A stretch of DNA of 64,000 nt from Heterohyrax brucei (GCA_028571685.1 CM053141.1:50652333-50716332); one strand, 5' to 3'. Counted from the first letter of the stretch, positions 21,345 through 33,645 are shown. Translations and numbers: made by a program. Notes: generated by a model from the letters alone, not told the origin.

Positions 21345-22305
21345 TTCAAAAGACCTCTTTAAATAATTGAAAAGTAAAGATGTCACCTTGAGGATTAAAG
21401 TGTACCTGACTCAAGCCATGGTGTTTTCAATAGCATCATACTCATGCAAAAGCTGGACAATGAATCAGGAAGGCAAAGAACTGACCTTTGAATTGTGGTG
21501 TTGGAAAAGAATATTTAAAGTATCACAGATGGCCAAAAGAGCAAGTAGATCTGTTCTGGAAGAAATATAACTAGAGTGCTCCTTGGAAGCAAAAATTGCG
21601 AGACCACATCGTACATACTTTGGACATGTTGTCAGGAGGGATTAGTCACTGGAGCAGGACACTGTTTTTGTCACCTGGTACTGCTCCAACAGAAAATACC
21701 ATGAGTAGAAGGCGTCACAGGAGAAACGTTATTATCACAGTCCGGTAAGTCACAAATCCATTAACAAGTTACAAGTCCATTCAACAAGGGAAGTTTTATC
21801 ACAGTCCAGTGGGGCTGAGTCCAACTTCAAGGAGCGCATCTCAGCACAGGAACCTCTGGTGCAAAGGACGTGCTCTGCTCTCGGTGCTACTTTCTTTGTG
21901 GTGTGAGGTTCCCGACTCCTTCTGCTCACTTCTCTCTCTTATATCCCCAAACTTGTAACTTGAGTCCTACCTCAGAAACACAACTGCAGCCCATTCTCCA
22001 TTATCAATATCACAGAGGTAGGATTCACAACACATGGGACTGTTAGCTGAGCCAAATCAGCACATACATTTTGGGGGGCACACAATTCAATCCATGACAG
22101 ACATCATGCTTGGTAAAGTGGAAAGTCGGTGAAAAGGAAAAAGATCTTCGACGGGATGGATTGACACAGTGGCTGCAGCGATGGGCTTAAGCATAAAAGT
22201 GATCATGGACATGGTACAAAACTGGGCAGTGTTTTGTTCTGTTGTGCATAGGGTTGCCATAAGTCAAAATTGACTCAGTGGCACCTAACAACTACAAAAA
22301 CAAAG
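21345..22305 (+). mobile_element. BovB/RTE LINE 3' end, split by an LTR
   Basis: 5'-truncated BovB: 'aagacctctttaaataattg', 'gatgtcaccttgaggattaa', 'tactttggacatgttgtcag', then after the LTR 'catcatgcttggtaaagtg' and the tail 'agtggcacctaacaac'. The frame is broken by several stops. The two BovB halves abut exactly once the LTR and one copy of its 5-bp duplication are taken out of consideration. Confidence 0.9.
21663..22099 (-). mobile_element. Solo LTR nested in BovB, with 5-bp duplication
   Basis: Minus-orientation MaLR-like LTR of 437 bp, with TG...CA ends ('tgtttttgtcacctggtact' ... 'cacaattcaatccatgaca'). Flanks 'gacac' (21658-21662) and 'gacat' (22100-22104) are the duplicated BovB target. 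This is one of the clearest integrations in the window. No internal region. Confidence 0.88.
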
Positions 22306-22785
22306 TTAAGTATTAATTAAGAGTGTATATGTCTTCTCTTACTGGATATGGTTATTAATAGGTATTTAATTTTGAGACTAGTATTTTGTTGTCAGCATTT
22401 TGTTGTTTGTCATTTTCTTGGGTATCTACATTCTTGTGAACTCAGCGGTTTTGGTTCCCAAGACAAATAATGCGTATTAACTGTAATGTCCCTCATCTGT
22501 CGGCTAGACTCAGTGCAAGGCTCAGACCCTGGGAATTCTAACTCATTTTGCAATGCAAAAAGCACAACATAACACAGTGTCCTACTTGAGATTGAACAAA
22601 AGAGGAAGAAAGTAAAAAATTTGGTTTGAAGGTATTGCTTGAGTTATCTATAGAGTGAAGGTGGAAGAAGTAGTTGGAAAGCTTGAGATGTGGGAGAGAA
22701 ATTCATCCTATTTTCAGGGATTTTAATGCTGTGTGTTGCAATTTGTTCATATTAGAGAGTCTGAATCGCCTAATTTGCTTTCAAG
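22306..22785. other. Unassigned sequence
   Basis: No recognised element. Confidence 0.4.
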
Positions 22786-22975
22786 AGTCCTTGTAGCACA
22801 GTGGTTTAAGTACTCAAATGCTAACTAAAAGCCCAGAGATTCAAAAACACAGCTGCTCAGCATAAGAAGGATGTGTAATCTCCTATAAAGATTACAACAT
22901 GGGCACTTTTACTCTGTCTTATAAGGTTGCTATAAGTCACAACACCACTTTGGTAATGGGTGTGGATTAGAATTT
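22786..22975 (+). mobile_element. AfroSINE-related SINE, divergent variant
   Basis: Head 'agtccttgtagcacagtggt', 'ctaactaaaagcccagagat', and a longer middle ('gatgtgtaatctcctataaa') than standard copies, then 'cacttttactctgtctt' and 'ggttgctataagtcacaa'. It looks like a longer AfroSINE subfamily. Confidence 0.75.
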
Positions 22976-23062
22976 ACTTTCAAATAAATGTTTTTGCTTT
23001 TCTTGATTCAGACATACTGAGTACTACTTTTAGATGCATCTACCAAAATTAGGACCACCTTT

Positions 23063-23224
23063 GGAATCCCTGGTGGCGTCGTGGTTAAGTGCTATTGCTG
23101 CCAACCAAAAGGTCAGCAGTTCAAATCTACTAAGTTCTCTTTGGAAACTCTATGGGGCAGTTCTACTCTGTCCACAGGGTCACTATATGTGAGAATTGAC
23201 TCAGCGGCAACAGGTTTGGTTTTT
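23063..23224 (+). mobile_element. AfroSINE copy
   Basis: Full length: 'ggaatccctggtggcgtcgt', 'aaaggtcagcagttcaaatc', 'ctatggggcagttctactct' and 'ttgactcagcggcaacaggt'. Confidence 0.93.
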
Positions 23225-24755
23225 CAGTTCTGGTTAGATTCATGAAAGAATTTGGAGAAGTGAAGACAAAAGTAGCTTCACGGGAAATACATTGATTAAA
23301 GTGAATTTAACTGAATGCTAAAAAATAAAACAGGAAAAGGAAAACCTGAAGTATTGTTTAATTCATTTGAAGGGAAACACTGGATTATCAGTTGATTCTC
23401 TACCCTAATATTCAGTGTAAAGATCCCTGGGTGAATTGACAAATTATTGAGAAAGCTTTTTTTTTTTTTCTCATTTAAAACGCTACCTCAGTGTTAGCTT
23501 TTTAAATCAGGGTGAAGGGGGAACTATCTGTAGTCAATTAGCAGTCCTGGAAATATATAATTTTCATTTTTTTTCTTTTGACTAGTTTAATAATATTAGA
23601 TAAATATTCTTCTCTAAACACTCCTTTTTAAAATTTTTTTTGAGAAAAAAATCAGGACAACTGCATCATTCTTTCCAAATATATTTTAAAGTTCTTAAAA
23701 TTTCAGTGGTGAATATGATTTTTTTTTAAATTTAAGTAGGAAATTTTAAATTTTTAGACATTTATCCTTTATATTAATATCTAAAAATTTGACAGTATGT
23801 AAGTGATGTAATTTATATATAACTGATTATGCATAAATGATATAAGGATAATGGGCACAGTTCAGATTCTGGATTTATTGCAAGATTCTTGGCTTTATAG
23901 ACGTAAAAGAAAAAATAAATAAAAGTTGATTTGTACTTAACACATATCCCTTTGGCCTTCAGTCATGAGAGTGCAGTTCTCAGTAATCAAACAATGTTTT
24001 TCTGGGTTATGGAACCACAAGCAGTCAAGTTCTATCCAAATTCTAGACTCTCCTATGTGTGGAAGAGGTGATAGGAAAGATCATGGCATGTATCACCAAG
24101 TTAGGCTTCAAGCACCCAAAGGCAGATCACAGACACTGAACATACTGCCATCTAGTCAGAAGTTCACGCTGGCAAACTATTTCTACTGCTGTGTGAAAAC
24201 ATCCACCTGTTTGTACAGCCTCTTGGCAGGCAGTAAGATGGAGCTGTAAGAATAACTCATGGCCCCACCTTCTTCTTCCAGAGCCTTCTGATTCCTTCCT
24301 TTCGCTCCCTCCCATTTTAGAGGCTCTGTCTTCTCCACTATGCCAACAAGTTCCATACCTTCTTACCCTTTCTTGGAGTCATTAGTCTTTCTTAGTGAAG
24401 ATCTACCCACCACTTTATCAGAAATACGGCTCCTTTTCTCTGTCTCTCTTCCTGTCACTGTGCAGTGGCCAGAGTACCATGAAGAATGTACTCATTAACT
24501 CAGTAAATTTTAGTGTCTGTTCTTTTTATGTCCATTTAAAGCATTTTATTAGCTAATTGATCCCCCTGATTTTTCTCCTTGGGGAACTTTTACTGTATTT
24601 TAACACTGAACAAATAATGAGGATTATACTTCTATAACAATAATGATTTCATTAAGATGATTTTCAAGATCTGTATTGTGAATAACAGATAGTTAATGAT
24701 AACTTGGGACTTTGAAATTCACAAAAGATGCTTTTAACTTGCCTGATTATTATCT
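23225..24755. other. Unassigned AT-rich sequence
   Basis: AT-rich, with T-runs at 23458-23470 and A/T blocks at 23560-23900. A 94-codon plus frame at 23965-24249 and a minus frame over it have no recognisable domain. Confidence 0.45.
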
Positions 24756-24912
24756 AGAAACCCTGGTAGCATAGTATTTAAGTGCTATGTCTGCTAACCC
24801 AAAGGTTGGCAGTTCAGATGCACCAGGAGCTGCTTGGAAACTCTATGGGGCAGTTCTACTCTGACCTATAGGATTGCTATGAGTCAGAATTGACTCTACA
24901 GCAGTGGGTGGG
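24756..24912 (+). mobile_element. AfroSINE copy
   Basis: 'agaaaccctggtagcatagt', 'aaaggttggcagttcagatg', 'gctatgagtcagaattgact' and 'cagcagtgggtgg'. It forms an inverted pair with the copy at 24982-25154. Confidence 0.92.
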
Positions 24913-24981
24913 ATATATTGTTTGGAGATATTCAGATACTGCATCGGAGACAAACATATCATGATCATTAAATTTATGTTT

Positions 24982-25154
24982 CCAAATCCGAAACCAAAAC
25001 TAGTGCCATTGAGTTGATTCTGACCCACAGTGACCCGATAGGACAGAGTTGAACTGCTCCGTAGAGTTTCCAAGGCATACCTGGCAGATATGAAATGCTA
25101 ACCATCATGGTTAGGAGACATAACACTTAACTATTATGCTACTAGGGTTTCTAG
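24982..25154 (-). mobile_element. AfroSINE copy with target-site duplication
   Basis: Minus orientation: 'aaaccaaaactagtgccatt', 'agagtttccaaggcatacct' and 'actattatgctactagggtt'. Direct repeat 'tttatgttt' flanks it at 24973-24981 and 25155-25163. Confidence 0.92.
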
Positions 25155-26730
25155 TTTATGTTTAGTTTTGTATAAATTAATCAATAGCTTCCTTTTACTT
25201 TATACTGTATGATCTTTTAGCATTGCTGTTTAGTCTAATGATTTCCCTTCATGCTTATAAATAATTTTAATTTTATAGGACTACTTGAATGTGATTATCT
25301 CTTTTTGTGAGAAAGGGTCATTTTCTTCTCTTTTCAGATATGCATCTTATTTAACAGTACTTCTAGTTTTTCTTTTTCTTTTAAACACAACTGCATACAT
25401 TTAGCAAGGAGAAATTAAAAACAAATATGCCAATTTAGATGTTTTAATTTCTACAGTTTCCCTGCACTGCAAAGCCATATAACATGTCCTAAAGAAAAAA
25501 TAGAAAAGTTGAAACTCCTGAGTCATAGTGGAAGTAACCACAGAAATGTTTCATTATTAGGCCAATGAAATCAGGTGCACTTTTCTTTTCTTGCTGAAAT
25601 GGAAAAAAAAAGTATTACATTTGATTCAGACTTAAATTATGTTAAACAAGTTTCTTAAGCAAATTTTCTTTGCAACAGGTAATTTTGGATCCAAATAGAA
25701 TTATTTGGATCTTGAAAATGAAGAATTATGGGGAACATCTTCCTAATTTTCCTTCTTCCACTTTGTTGTGTTCAGTGAACAACAATAATAATAAATATGT
25801 ATAAAATACATAAAAGGTTGTTTTTAACTTTTGCCTCCAACAATGGGAACTCTACAGTTGCATAAGTGTGAAATAAGGAAAATAAATACTTCTCATGGAA
25901 TTGCAAAATGGAAATATGGGAGTATTGTATGAAACTGTTCCAAATGAGATTTTTTTTTCTGAGTTCCTGCACCCCCATTCTCTTCACACACTTTCAGATA
26001 GATAGATTGGGAACTTGCTAAGGTGTTCTGAATAGTGTCAGGGGTTCCCTCATCTCCTCTCCCATCTAAGTCTAAGAATAGATATTTCACTTAGGACTAA
26101 GTACATTCAATTGCACGGCCATGTTATTTCCTTAAAAGTGAACATGTAACACAAATCTGTCCAAAGTGAACACCAGATTATTGTTTGGTGGTTAATACAG
26201 TAAACCACTGTCCCTTCTAGAGGCAAACAAGCAAGAATGCTAGGCTGAATATTGAGGCATGTTTGTTACCTAGAGGCATCTTACAATCACCTGGTCAAAA
26301 ACGGTGCTATTGACACTGATAGACATAAATGTTTTTTGTGACAAAATTACTCTACTGGATCAAGCATTTGCCCCAAATCGAATCCTCTGACTGTTTGATC
26401 ATTTAAGTCAATGAGTTTCTTTTGTTGGTTAATCTGATTTGTATTTTGTGTTCTGTTACTTATAACTAAACGCATGCTTACTGACACACTGAACATAAAC
26501 TTCATCCAAGCTGAAGCACACTATTCAGGAGTGCAAGTTTAATCCTTTCCTCATCTCTCTGTGAAACCCCCTACACCACAAATTTCTTTTTAGATACCTC
26601 TATATTGATGGAGAGTTCTTGTCTATTAAAACTTTCAAGAAACATGACTTCAGCTTTATAATTTTAATCAATGGCTTTATCTAACATGCTTTTTTAACTC
26701 TATTTTACTAATTTATAAATTTGTATATTA
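25155..26730. other. Unassigned AT-rich, repeat-poor sequence
   Basis: No named repeat, RNA or exon recognised in about 1.6 kb. Confidence 0.45.
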
Positions 26731-26882
26731 CCCACTGCCATTGAGTTGGGTTCAACTCACAGCAACATTAGAGGTCAGAGTAGAACTGTCTTATAGAGTT
26801 TCCAAGGAGTTCCTGGCAGATTTGAACTGCTGACCTTTCAGTTAGCAGATGTAGCACTTAACCCGCTATGCCACGAAGGTTT
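26731..26882 (-). mobile_element. AfroSINE copy
   Basis: 'cccactgccattgagttggg', 'gagtttccaaggagttcctg', 'ctgacctttcagttagcaga' and 'cgctatgccacgaaggtttt'. Confidence 0.92.
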
Positions 26883-26920
26883 TGTTATATGCTACAATAT
26901 AATAGATATAAAATATATAT

Positions 26921-27077
26921 AACCAAAACTCACTGCCGTTGAGTCTAACTCACAGTGACTCTGTAAGCCACACTAGAACTGCTTTATGTGGTCTCCAAGG
27001 AATACATGGTGGATTCAAACTGTCAGTGTTTTGGTTAGCAGCCATAGCCCTTAACCACTATGCCACCAGAATTTCCA
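26921..27077 (-). mobile_element. AfroSINE copy
   Basis: 'aaccaaaactcactgccgtt', 'ggtctccaaggaatacatgg' and 'ttaaccactatgccaccaga'. Same orientation as its neighbour at 26731, about 40 bp away. Confidence 0.92.
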
Positions 27078-27165
27078 AAATACATATATAACATATAACA
27101 TGCAATATAACATATAATACACAATATATTACATAAGTATGTAGCGTATGATATATACGGGCTAC
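27078..27165 (+). repeat. AT-rich microsatellite-like stretch
   Basis: Degenerate 'acatataacatataac' and 'atatatta' repeats. Confidence 0.7.
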
Positions 27166-27865
27166 ATATTTTTTCTCTGTACATGTGTATTTATGTATAT
27201 AATGAATATGTCCCTGGAATCTATTTATACTTGCATCTATAATTTTATTTGTATATAAACTATGCCAATTTGTGCTTAAATAAAAAATACTGTTATTTTC
27301 AAAATTACTGTCTTCTTTTATTTCTTATTAGATAATTAACAGTTAGGAATGTACATATAAAAATGGAGTATACATCAAGAATATTCAGATAATTAGGAAG
27401 TTCCTATAATATTGATAGAATATGGAATTAAGTATAATTGCACAATGATAGAAGCTTTCTTATTTTCTTCCCATAACCATTGGAATCAATTATATTTTCT
27501 CCTTTCCCCAATTGAATGAATTTTTGGATACTCTCCATTTCTTCTGTACTTATTTTCCAGTATCAAAAGAAATTCTCGAGATGCTCCCAGTCAAAAGAAT
27601 AAATTCAGTTATTTTAATACATTTTTTTCCATGTTAGTATAAGAATCAATATTCTGTATTTTGTTAAAATTAAATCTTCTAAAAAATTTTGGAAACAAAT
27701 TTAATTTTCCGTACATAAGAATGCAGTAGAATCAACTATTAAGCATCCACACAATGAAATTCCATACAGCTATAGGAAAAAAAAGGAAATATTTCTAAAA
27801 ATTAATAAGGAATTGAATTATATTCTATTTCTAGAATATCATTTGAAGTAAGAAAAGTAATTGCA
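27166..27865. other. Unassigned AT-rich sequence
   Basis: No recognised element. Confidence 0.4.
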
Positions 27866-28876
27866 ACAAAGAGGAGCCAAGAAAGCAGTGTGGTCAGATG
27901 TTTCCTGTTAGCTCTCTAACAACAAAGACCCAAGAGAACAAATAAATTGATTACTTATGACATTCTAGGAGCACCGAATATCAAAGTGAAAGATGAGAAA
28001 TTGGAATGAGTGAAGGGGTAGGGATAGTAGGTCCAGAAATAACTAAGACTGGCCAGATCTCACTCTCTGGGAGTTGGCTGCAGCCAGCATGGTAAAAGAA
28101 GCAGTGGCTTTCAATGAATGCCCTCCTCAGTGGAAAAGAAAGAGCACCAGAGAGTACACTCAAGCCTCCAGACCCTGTGAAAAGTGGCACTTGACTATCA
28201 TAAACAAAGTGCCATATATCTAAGCTAATATACCTGGGTGGATATCTTTCCTTTGGGACAAACCTCTTTCTCTTTATCCAGCACTTTCCCATCCCCTCTG
28301 TGCCTTAACTGGTGGCCATTAACTGAGGTAGAGGTAGACTCCTCCCTAAGCTTTGTCCTAGACTCAGAAAGGGAAAAATTTGGAAAACTGAGGAAAGGGG
28401 GAAAAAATCTGCTGACTCCCCTGAGCCAGAAATTCAGTGTAGTAACAGTTCCTTCACCTGCAATCAGACATAAGGAGACGTACCAACCTTGCAAATACTC
28501 AGGAATGGCTGTTGGTCCTCAGCTTTCTCGGTACCTGTAGCCAGGTATTTGTACCTACTCCTCTCACGTTTAGCTATCTAGGACAGTAGGGGAAAGCCTG
28601 TACAACACACCTGCTGACTGAGTATCTGGACACCTGAGCTGAATCCATGTAAGAAAAGTAAACAGACTCCTGAGTCACATGTCTAGTGAGTGACAAGACT
28701 TCAGAGCTTCAAAGACCTCAATAACCAAACTAGCGCACATGACCTGCCTATTTGAATACTTTAAAACAAAACAAAACAATCAGCTAAAATGCAGTAAGCA
28801 AACATAAATTAAATAAATTCAATAACTTACTGATGCTTAGGACAACAGTCAATATTAAATCACCTAAGAAGCAAAT

Positions 28877-30050
28877 CATGACAGCTTCAGAAAGCTAGCA
28901 AAACAAAGAATCAAGAAGTTTTCTAGATGAACAGAACTTTCTGGAATTATCAGAGGTAGAATAAAAAATAAAATAATTTAGAACTCTTCAAGAAATCAGG
29001 AAAAGAATGAGACAAAAACGCAGCAGAGCAGAGTGACAAATTGAAAAGGCTACAAGAAGTATTACAGAGGGAGGGATTTGAAATTTAGAAAATCAATAAT
29101 GAAATTACAGAGTTAGGCAATTCAATAGAAAGTTAAAAGAGCAGAACTGAGGCAATGGAAGGCCAAACTAGTGTGACTGAAGATAAAGCATGTGACATCA
29201 ACATATTTGAGGAAAAGTCAGATAAAATGATTTTTTTAAAAAAATCAAGAAACTCTAAGAAGTATGTGGGACTCTATCAACAGAATATTCTACAAATGAC
29301 TGGGTTACCAGAAAATGGGGGAATAACAGAAACTACAGAGGGAATTATTGAAGATTTGCTGACAGAAGACTTCTTTGATGCTATGAAATATGAGAAGATG
29401 TATATCCAAGATGTTCGCTGAACACCACACAAGACAAATTCCAAATAAAAGCCAGCAGGACATAGTATAATGAAATTTAAGAAAACTAAAGATAAGGAGA
29501 CAATTTTAAAAGTAGCTAGCAATAAATGAAAAGTAACCTACAAAGGAAAATCGATAAGACTTAGCTCTGACTACCCAGCAGAAATCCTCCAGGCAAGAAG
29601 GCAAAGAAATAACAAATACAAAACACTGAAGAAAAATAATTGCCAGCCAAGAATTGCATATCCAGCAAAATTGTCTCTCAAATATGATGGTGAAATTAGG
29701 ACATTTCCAGATAAACAGAAATTTTAGGGAATTTGGAATCACCTAACCCAAATTACAGAAAGCACTAAAAGGCGTCCTTTCGTTGAAAATCAGTAACATT
29801 AGGTATCAATCCAAGACTAGAAGGCAGAACAGAGAAGCTGGATATCAACCCAGAGCGGAAAATCACAAACAAAAAAATCAAATGCAAAAACTGCTAAAAA
29901 TAAGGAAATGGAGATATCATTCTCTAAACATAATAAAAAGAGGCACTTAAAAGAAAATGTAGTTATACATTTTTTTCATATGGTGAGAAAGTCACAGAGA
30001 TATAAAGAAATTAAATACTGTTTAACTTAAGAAAAATAGGCACAGATATT
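28877..30050 (+). pseudogene. L1 ORF1 relic
   Basis: Remains of the L1 RNA-binding chaperone. It starts at an ATG ('atgacagcttcagaaagc') and passes through a charged, coiled-coil-like stretch (about 28980-29260). The conserved middle is at 29277-29420 with TGLPENGGITETTEGIIEDL, a phrase like the human ORF1p 'VPEE' region. Near 29650 come 'ccagcaaaattgtctctcaa' and 'ttccagataaacagaaattt', both typical of the ORF1 end. It is broken by many stops and cannot be translated whole. Confidence 0.75.
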
Positions 30051-30199
30051 AAAGTAACCCAAAAGGAAGTTGTTAATCCTATGCATCAAAGTATAAAACG
30101 AGAAAAACATGAAGTCTTTGCAAATACAAAATCATTAACATTTAAAAAGATGAAAAGAAAACATATAAAGAAGAAAGACTCAGCACAGAAAGTTTAATG

Positions 30200-33100
30200 G
30201 AACAAATGAATTCTCTACAATGCACCAAAAAAGACATCAAAATGACAGCACTAAATTCATACCTGTAAATAATCACACTGAATATAAATGGTCTAAAAGC
30301 ACTAATAAAGAAACAAACAGTGGCAGATTGGATAAAACAAACATGATCCATCTGTGTGCTGCCTACAAGAAACACAGCTTAGACTTAAAATGTGAGCAAA
30401 AACTAAAACTTAAAGGATGGAAAAGAATATATCAAGCAAAAAAAAAAAAAAACTATGTTCAAAAAAGAGCAGGAGTAGCAATATTAACCTCTGACAAAAC
30501 AGACTTTTAAATAAAATCCACCACATTGGATAAGGATGGACACTATATAATGATTAAAAGATGCTTACTCCAGGAGAACATAAAAATATTAAATATGTAT
30601 ACAATCAACAACAGAGCTCCAAAATAAATGAGACATTAAAAATAGAAATAGATAGCTCCACAATAAGAGCAGGAAACTTTAAATTATCACTTTCAGTGAA
30701 GGACAGAACAGCCAAGAAACAGCTCAGTAAAGACGTGGAAGATATAAGCACCACAATCAACCAACTTGGTCTCATAAATATATACAGAACACTCCACCCA
30801 ATGGCAGACAACTATGCTTTCTTTTCCAATGCACATGGAATAGTCTCCATATCAGTCTCCATATTAGTCCATAAAACAATCCTTAACAAAATTCAAAGCA
30901 CTGATATGTTACAAAGCACCTTTTCAGCCCATAAAGCCCTGAAAATAGAAATTGATAACAGAAAAAGGAAGAAAAATAATCAACTACAAGGAAATTGAAC
31001 AATACCTTGCTCAAAAATTAGTGGGTTATAGAAGAAATGCAGGGCAAAATAAATAAATTCACAAAAATCAAATGAGAATGCAAACACATTCTACCAAAAC
31101 TTTGGAACACAACAAAAGCAGTGTTCAGAGATCAATTATTTCAGTCAATGCACATATCTGAAAAGAAGAAAGGGCTCAAATCAGAGACTAAGCCTACAAA
31201 TCACACAAGTAGAAAAAGAGCAGCAGAAGAATCCCTTGGGCACCAGAAGAAAGAAAATGAAAAACTTAGAGCAAGACTAAGTGAATTCCAGAATAGAAAA
31301 AAATGATCAAAAGTTAAAAATACCAAAAGCTGATTCTTTGAATAGATCAACAAAACCAATAAACCACTGGCCAAACTGACAAAAGAAAAACAGCAGAGAA
31401 AGCAAACAAACCAAATAGGAAATCAGATGAATGATACCACAACAGACCAAACCAAAATTAAACCAAACATAATAAAATACTATGAAAAATTGTACTCTAA
31501 CAAATTTGAAAACCCAGAGGAAATAGATAAATCTATAGAAACACATCACCTGCCTAAACTAACACAGAGACAGAACAACTAAATAAACCCATCACAATTG
31601 AAACTGAATAGTTAACTAGAAGAAACTTCCAGCCAAAAAAAAAAAAAAAGCTCTGGACTTGATGACTTGACTTCACTGGAGAATTCTGCCGAACTTTTAG
31701 AGAAGAGTTAATACCACTATACCACTATTAGTAAACATAATTAAGAGCACAGAAAAGGACAGAATATTGCCAAATTCATTGTAAGAAGCCACTATAATGT
31801 GATATGCAAATCAGATAGAGACAGCACAAAAAGGAATATTACAGGCCAATATCATTCAAGAATTTAGATGCTAAAACCCTCAAAATAAAATTTTAGCCAG
31901 TGGAATTCAACAAAAGAACAAGAAAATAATTCAGCTTGACCAAGTGGGATTCCTATGAGTCATGTAGAGATTTTTCAACACTAGAAAAACAATCAGCATA
32001 GTTAACCTCATAAATAAAACACAAGGCAAGAATCACTCAATCTTATCATTTGATGCAGAAAAGGTATTTGATGAAGTCCAACCCCCAATCATGTTAAGAA
32101 ATCTCATCAAAAGAGGAACAGACAGGAAATGCCCCAACATAAAAAAGGCATTTGTACAAAACCAACAGCCAGTATTGTCCCAAATGCAGACAGTCTGAAA
32201 GCATTCCCTGGAGAACAGCAACCAGACAAGAACGTCCTTTGTCACTACATTTATCCAACATTGTGTTGGATGATCTAGCAAGAACAATCAGGCAAGATAA
32301 AGAGAGAAAGGGCATCTAAATTGGTGAGGAAGAAGTAAAAGTATCTCTATTTGCAGGTGATGTGATCTTATATACAGAACCCTAAAAAATCCACAAAAGA
32401 CTACTGGAGTTAATAGAAGAGTTCCTCAAATTTTCAGGATACAAGATAAACATACAAAACTCAGTTGGATGCCTTTACACTAACAAAGAGAACATCAAAG
32501 AGGAAATCATTGAATCAGTACCATTTACAATTGCCTCCAAGAAGGTAAAATATTTAGGAATAAATGTAACCAGAGACATGAAAGGCCTGTACAAAGAAGA
32601 CTGCAAGACTCTACTGCAAATAATCCTAGAACATGAATTATAAGAAGAACAAGGTATCAGGATTGGAGGGTGACTCAGTAACAACCTGTATTATGCAGAT
32701 GGTGCTACCTTACTTGCTGGAAATGAAGATTTGAAGCACTTACTAACGAATATCAAGGACCACAGACTTCAGTGAGGATTGCACCACAACATCAGGAAAA
32801 CAAAAATCCTTACAACTGGACCAGTAAGCAACATCATGATAAACGGAGAAAGGATTGGAGTTGTCAAGGATTTTGTTTCACTTAGATCCATAGTCAATGC
32901 CCACGGAAGCAGCAGTCAAGAAATCAAAAGATGCTTCACATTGGGAAAATCTGCTGCAAGACCTCTTTAAAGTATTGAAAAGTAAAGATGTAATCTTGAA
33001 GACTAGAGTGAGCCTGATCCAATCTATGGTATTTTCCATCACATCACACACATGTGAAAGCTGGACAGTGAACAAAGAAGACAGAAGAATTGATGCCTTT

Positions 33101-33600
33101 GAATTGTTGTGTTGGAGAACAATGTTTAATGTACCATGGACAGCCAAAAGAACAAACATCTGTTCTGGAGGAAGTACAACTAGAGTGGTCCTTGGAAGCA
33201 AAGGTGGCAAGATTGTGTCTTACGTACTTTGGACATGTTGTTAGGGGGGTTCAGTCCCTGGAGAAGGACATCATATTTGGTATCATGGCGGGTCAGTGAA
33301 AAAGAGGAAGACTCTCGGCAAGTTGGGTTGACACAGTGGCCACAATCATGAGCTTAAGCATAAAAACGATTGTGCACATGCTGCAAGACCAGACAGTGTT
33401 TTGTTCTGTTGTTCATAGGGTTGCTATGAGTCAGAACCAACTTGACGGCACCTAACAATAACTGCAAGAAACCAAAAATGACCTGTGTAAGTGGAGAAAC
33501 CTACTTTGCTTGCGGAGTGACTCAACACTGTAATAATGCCTACTCTACCCACAGTGATCTATAGATACAGTGCAATCCAATAAAAAAAATGGCATTTTTT
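30200..33600 (+). pseudogene. L1 ORF2 relic (endonuclease and RT)
   Basis: Endonuclease domain pieces: IHLCAAYKKHSLDLKCEQKL (the CCIQETHL region), RAGVAILTSDKTDF, AGNF in place of GDFN, and SAHKALKIEI in place of SDHSAIKLEL. The last two change catalytic residues. RT pieces: LPNSL-like and DQVGF regions near 31760-31950, RQ-CPLS near 32230, and at about 32345-32360 the active-site box reads LFAGDVI instead of LFADDVI. The copy is dead by several changes. It resumes at 33461 after the BovB insert with the KWRNLL-like segment and VIYRYSAIP. Confidence 0.8.
32620..33460 (+). mobile_element. BovB/RTE 3' end nested in L1 ORF2
   Basis: 5'-truncated BovB from just before the RT active site to the tail: 'ggtatcaggattggaggg', 'tatgcagatggtgctacctt' (YADGAT, with Gly in place of the second Asp), 'ccagtaagcaacatcatgat', 'atgtaccatggacagccaaa' and the tail 'gacggcacctaacaata'. 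L1 'actgcaa' occurs at 32613-32619 and 33461-33467, a 7-bp target-site duplication. A 115-codon open frame at 32897-33244 covers the C-terminal domain of the BovB protein. Confidence 0.93.
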
Positions 33601-33645
33601 TAATGATATAGAGAAAGGGAAAAAAAAAAAAAAAACAAGAAGGAG

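Larger units (their letters stand above)
27877..33634 (+). mobile_element. LINE-1, long decayed copy interrupted by BovB
   Basis: 5' UTR from 27877 to about 28870 (it aligns with the leaders at 56587 and 57705: 'tatgacattctaggagcacc', 'aaagtgaaagatgagaaatt'), ORF1 from about 28877 to 30050, and ORF2 from about 30200. A BovB is nested at 32620-33460, and ORF2 resumes at 'gcaagaaaccaaaaatgacc'. It ends in an A-run (33620-33634) while still within ORF2, so the last third of ORF2 and the 3' UTR are missing. Flanks 'acaaagaggag' (27866-27876) and 'acaagaaggag' (33635-33645) may be a target-site duplication. Confidence 0.88.

Noticed and set aside
28238-28540. Overlapping frames of about 100 codons on both strands
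   Set aside because: They fall in the 5' UTR of the L1 at 27877; the corresponding leaders at 56587 and 57705 do not conserve the frames.
30561-30998. 145-codon plus frame as a possible gene
   Set aside because: It is part of L1 ORF2 (endonuclease domain: AGNF, INIYRTLHP, SAHKALKIEI).
32897-33244. 115-codon plus frame as a possible gene
   Set aside because: It is the C-terminal part of the BovB protein in a 5'-truncated copy nested in L1.
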